From an uncultured Eubacteriales bacterium (lineage in GTDB: Bacteria; Bacillota; Clostridia; Christensenellales; Pumilibacteraceae), in NCBI GenBank assembly GCA_900553005.1, contig USBU01000040.1, positions 1 to 8,229 on the forward strand: a stretch of 8,229 bases of DNA, read 5' to 3'. This document shows positions 6,168 through 8,229 of the stretch, piece after piece; positions within the stretch are counted from its first letter, which is position 1, and each line of letters starts with the position of its first letter. A model generated the notes under the pieces. That model saw nothing but the letters and a program-made list of their open reading frames with translations. It searched no databases and was not told the DNA's origin. The position numbers and the translations under genes were made by a program.

Positions 6168-6320
6168 CGGGTTTGGTCCATACGGTGCGGAGTCATGTTG
6201 TTTATATATATATTTAATGTAATAAAGTATTAAAATCCTGATTAAAATCGGTGCGAAAATATACAGGCGCGGTTAGGGACTGAAAATAACTGTTACGGAC
6301 AATCGGTGCAGCCGCAAATT

Positions 6321-6358
6321 AAAAAGCGATATGATCGCAAAGGCTCATATCGCTTTTT
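6321..6358. terminator. Bidirectional terminator between grpB and trpB2
   Basis: AAAAAGCGATATGA (6321-6334) and TCATATCGCTTTTT (6345-6358) form a perfect 14-bp stem with a 10-base loop. The A/T ends provide a T-tract in both directions. It lies 15 bases past the TrpB2-type stop codon on the minus strand, and about 150 bases after grpB on the plus strand. Confidence 0.88.
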
Positions 6359-6373
6359 AAAACGGCTGATTTT

Positions 6374-7762
6374 TTATGCGTTTTTGTTCTGAGGTATATC
6401 TATCAGGCTGTCAAAGCCTCTTTGCAGGTCTTCGTCTGTGGGAATATAGTCGCTCATTTTACCGTCGTGATATGCGGTGTATGCCGCCATATCGAAGTAA
6501 CCCGTGCCCGTAAGACCGAACAGGATCGTTTTCTTTTCGCCGGTCTCCTTGCATTTAAGCGCCTCGTCGATAGCTACGCGTATAGCGTGCGCGGATTCCG
6601 GCGCCGGAAGTATGCCTTCGCAGCGAGCAAACTGTGTTGCCGCATCAAAAACCGAGGTTTGTTCCACCGCGCGCGCTTCCAAATATCCGTCGCGGTAAAG
6701 CTTTGATATTATCGGGCTCATTCCGTGATATCTCAGTCCTCCCGAATGATTCGGAGACGGTATAAAGCCGCATCCGAGAGTATACATGCGCATCAGCGGA
6801 GTAGTCCGCCCCGTGTCGCCGTAATCGTACACATATTTGCCCCTGGTCATAGAAGGACATGAGGCCGGTTCCACGGCAATGAATTCAATGTCGGATTTGC
6901 CGTTGATTTTATCGGCCATAAACGGCGCTATAAGCCCTCCTAAATTTGATCCGCCTCCAGCGCAGCCTATGATAATATCCGGTTTGATGCCGTACTTGTC
7001 CATTGCCGTCTTACATTCCATGCCTATTACGGATTGATGCAGCAAAACGTGATCAAGCACGGAGCCAAGCACGTATCTGCACTTATCCTTGCTCAGCGCA
7101 ACCTCAATGGCTTCGGATATTGCGCAGCCCAGCGAACCGCCGGTATCGGGGTGTTCGGCCAGTATTTTTCTTCCGACCTCAGTCGTATCGGAGGGCGACG
7201 GAATGACGTTTGCGCCGTAGGTCTGCATTACGGCCTTGCGGTAAGGCTTTTGCTGGCTGCTGACCTTTACCATATAAACGTTCAGTTCCAAGCCGTAGAA
7301 GGCGCATGCCATGGACAGCGCCGTTCCCCATTGTCCCGCGCCCGTCTCTGTGGTAAGCGAGGTCAGTCCCTCCTGCTTTGCGTAGTAGGCCTGCGCGACC
7401 GCGGAATTAAGCTTATGAGATCCGGAGGTATTGTTTCCCTCAAATTTGTAGTAGATTTCAGCCGGAGTATCCAGCATTCTTTCTAAAAAATACGCCCTTG
7501 TCAGAGAGGATGGTCTGTAAGCTTTATAAAACTCGCGTATGCCCTCGGGAATTTCTATGAATCTGTCGGTTTGATTAAGCTCCTGCGCTACAAGCTCCTT
7601 GCAGAAAACGCGGTTCAGCTCCTCTGCAGTGCAGGGCTTAAGCGTTGCCGGGTTAAGAAAAGGCTCGTGCTGCTCCTTCATATCGGCGCGGAGATTGTAC
7701 CAATATTTAGGCAGCTCGTCCTCGGACAGGTAAATTTTTGTAGGGATTTTTTTTGTTGCCAT
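6374..7762 (-). CDS. trpB: TrpB2-type tryptophan synthase beta-like PLP enzyme
   Basis: This 462-residue cytosolic PLP enzyme of the TrpB2 (TrpB-like) group is expected to condense indole with L-serine, or a related donor, to give tryptophan. The PLP lysine is K117 in GSHKLNSA (114-121), the catalytic glutamate is probably E139 in TETGAGQWG (138-146), and the phosphate loop is GCAGGGSNLGG (266-276). The N-terminal extension of about 80 residues is typical of TrpB2 and longer than in TrpB1. The start at 7762 is chosen because GGAG (7775-7772) lies 9 bases upstream and the in-frame extension to 7897 would run through the T-box terminator. No trpA or other trp gene is in the window, which suggests a stand-alone enzyme for indole use or tryptophan salvage. 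A hairpin terminator follows the stop. Exact substrate preference cannot be read from the sequence. Confidence 0.93.
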   Translation of the reverse strand: MATKKIPTKIYLSEDELPKYWYNLRADMKEQHEPFLNPATLKPCTAEELNRVFCKELVAQELNQTDRFIEIPEGIREFYKAYRPSSLTRAYFLERMLDTPAEIYYKFEGNNTSGSHKLNSAVAQAYYAKQEGLTSLTTETGAGQWGTALSMACAFYGLELNVYMVKVSSQQKPYRKAVMQTYGANVIPSPSDTTEVGRKILAEHPDTGGSLGCAISEAIEVALSKDKCRYVLGSVLDHVLLHQSVIGMECKTAMDKYGIKPDIIIGCAGGGSNLGGLIAPFMADKINGKSDIEFIAVEPASCPSMTRGKYVYDYGDTGRTTPLMRMYTLGCGFIPSPNHSGGLRYHGMSPIISKLYRDGYLEARAVEQTSVFDAATQFARCEGILPAPESAHAIRVAIDEALKCKETGEKKTILFGLTGTGYFDMAAYTAYHDGKMSDYIPTDEDLQRGFDSLIDIPQNKNA

Positions 7763-7796
7763 AATAATTGTCTCCTTTTTATTTAATTTTTTGTGT

Positions 7797-7843
7797 AAAA
7801 AAACACGGCGGAAACCGTCTTTGGGACGAATTTCAACCGTGTT
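7797..7843 (-). terminator. T-box attenuator terminator
   Basis: On the minus strand AACACGG (7843-7837) pairs with CCGTGTT (7808-7802). Inner helices GAAA/TTTC and CGTC/GACG surround a CCAAA loop, and a run of T continues to 7797. The 5' arm includes the second half of the T-box, so terminator and antiterminator are mutually exclusive. Confidence 0.92.
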
Positions 7844-8074
7844 GCCACCCAATTTTATCGCTGCTAAGGCAGCGACCTCATTATCCGATACCATCATATC
7901 GGTTTCCGGTAACGGGGAAAGACCGTCGGAAACTACTTAACGCCAACTCCGGCGCGTTCGTCGCCGCCCTCGGTAATCCATTCGCCGCCGCAGTTACGTC
8001 CTCTTACACCGTCCGAGAACTCTCTTTGCAAACGATGCGCCGGTTACTATTTTACCTCTCAAGTTTATTTATAT
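7797..8074 (-). promoter_or_regulatory. T-box leader sensing tRNA-Trp
   Basis: This is a complete T-box riboswitch leader upstream of the TrpB2-type gene. Stem I is recognisable: GGTAA (8056-8052) pairs with TTACC (7976-7972) below the specifier loop. AGTA (8048-8045) is the loop E strand, and GGACGGTGTAA (8014-8004) is the distal loop on a GTTCTC/GAGGAC stem. The specifier in GAA-TGG-A is TGG (7980-7978), the Trp codon. The T-box GGGTGGCAACACGG (7850-7837) forms the antiterminator: GGG/CCC (7850-7848 with 7825-7823) and ACG/CGT (7840-7838 with 7828-7826), enclosing the bulge TGGCAAC. TGGC would pair with the 3' GCCA of uncharged tRNA-Trp. Uncharged tRNA-Trp should therefore stop termination and switch the gene on when tryptophan is scarce. 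Confidence 0.95.
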
Positions 8075-8080
8075 GCGTCT

Positions 8081-8109
8081 ATAATAAACCTTTTAGCTCC
8101 GCTTGTCAA
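8081..8109 (-). promoter_or_regulatory. Promoter of the T-box-trpB2 unit
   Basis: On the minus strand a perfect -35 TTGACA (8109-8104) and a -10 TATTAT (8086-8081) are separated by exactly 17 bp. Transcription should start near 8074, about 20 bases before T-box Stem I. The remaining native sequence, 8110-8195, is AT-rich and shows no gene. Confidence 0.9.
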
Positions 8110-8195
8110 TAGTTTTTTGTATTTTCTTCAAAAAAATCTTACGAGCGATATATACAGGTTTTTGTTCACATATCAGCAAATTGAGTGTTTAAATA

Positions 8196-8229
8196 CTGTC
8201 TCTTATACACATCTGACGCTGCCGACGAC
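8196..8229. other. Illumina Nextera (Tn5) adapter remnant, not genomic
   Basis: CTGTCTCTTATACACATCT (8196-8214) is the 19-bp Tn5 mosaic end. It is followed directly by GACGCTGCCGACGA, which together is the reverse complement of the Nextera Read-1 transposase adapter; the final C would be an index base. It marks untrimmed read-through at a contig end and should be removed. Confidence 0.97.

Noticed and set aside
6246..6309. Direct repeat AATCGGTGC at 6246-6254 and 6301-6309 in the grpB-trpB2 gap
   Set aside because: Only 9 bases and two copies in AT-rich non-coding DNA; it may be chance and has no associated feature.
7034..7486. 150-residue plus-strand open frame inside the TrpB2-type gene
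   Set aside because: It is antisense to the catalytic core coding region, with no domain and no ribosome site noted.
7763..7897. In-frame upstream extension of the TrpB2-type gene by 45 residues, starting at 7897
   Set aside because: This stretch is the antiterminator/terminator part of the T-box leader. A good GGAG site lies before the ATG at 7762, and the family N-terminus begins there.
8196..8214. Tn5 mosaic end suggesting a transposon boundary
   Set aside because: It is followed exactly by the synthetic Nextera Read-1 tail and ends the sequence, so it is library adapter.
1..8229. CRISPR arrays, tRNA or rRNA genes, phage genes, transposases, toxin-antitoxin or known defence genes
   Set aside because: No repeat-spacer pattern, cloverleaf or relevant protein family was seen on either strand.

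Overview
The window looks like chromosomal DNA from a member of the Bacillota, probably a gut-type Clostridia relative. This is inferred from a tRNA-dependent T-box leader, A/G-rich Shine-Dalgarno sites, consensus sigma-A-like promoters, the feoA-feoA-feoB arrangement with a small Cys-rich membrane partner, and a short DtxR-type regulator. No taxonomic search was possible. The last 34 bases are not biological: they match the Illumina Nextera (Tn5) Read-1 adapter in reverse complement. The window therefore very probably reaches the raw end of a short-read contig, and native sequence stops at 8195.

Layout. (1) 44-1588 (+): a MATE-family multidrug/cation antiporter. Its promoter sits so close to the ATG that the transcript may be leaderless, and a terminator-like hairpin lies inside its central cytosolic loop. 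(2) 1689-1743: a perfect 25-bp hairpin between convergent transcription units, serving as a two-way terminator. (3) 4824 down to 1805 (-): a ferrous-iron uptake operon, feoA1-feoA2-feoB plus a FeoB-associated Cys-rich membrane protein, with tight or overlapping junctions between the first three genes. (4) 4825-5226: the divergent control region. It has a near-consensus feo promoter, two inverted repeats of the form GTTAA-N6-TTAAC about five helical turns apart, an unexplained GC-rich hairpin, and an extended -10 promoter facing right. (5) 5227-6167 (+): a short DtxR/MntR-type metal regulator overlapping by 4 nt a GrpB/UPF0157 nucleotidyltransferase-fold gene. (6) 6321-6358: a second two-way terminator. 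(7) 7762 down to 6374 (-): a stand-alone TrpB2-type, PLP-dependent tryptophan synthase beta-like enzyme. It is preceded by a complete T-box leader with a UGG (Trp) specifier and its own promoter and terminator.

How the parts fit. The divergent metal regulator is the obvious candidate to bind the paired operators and silence the feo promoter when Fe(II) or Mn(II) is plentiful. The feo operon would then import Fe(II). The TrpB2-type gene is a separate unit, switched on by uncharged tRNA-Trp, which fits a role in making or salvaging tryptophan from indole and serine. The MATE transporter appears unrelated.

The individual gene families are known. The best leads are the twin operators with the regulator-GrpB overlap, the Trp-specific T-box on a stand-alone TrpB2, and the hairpin elements. 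I did not find convincing evidence for an entirely new biological system.
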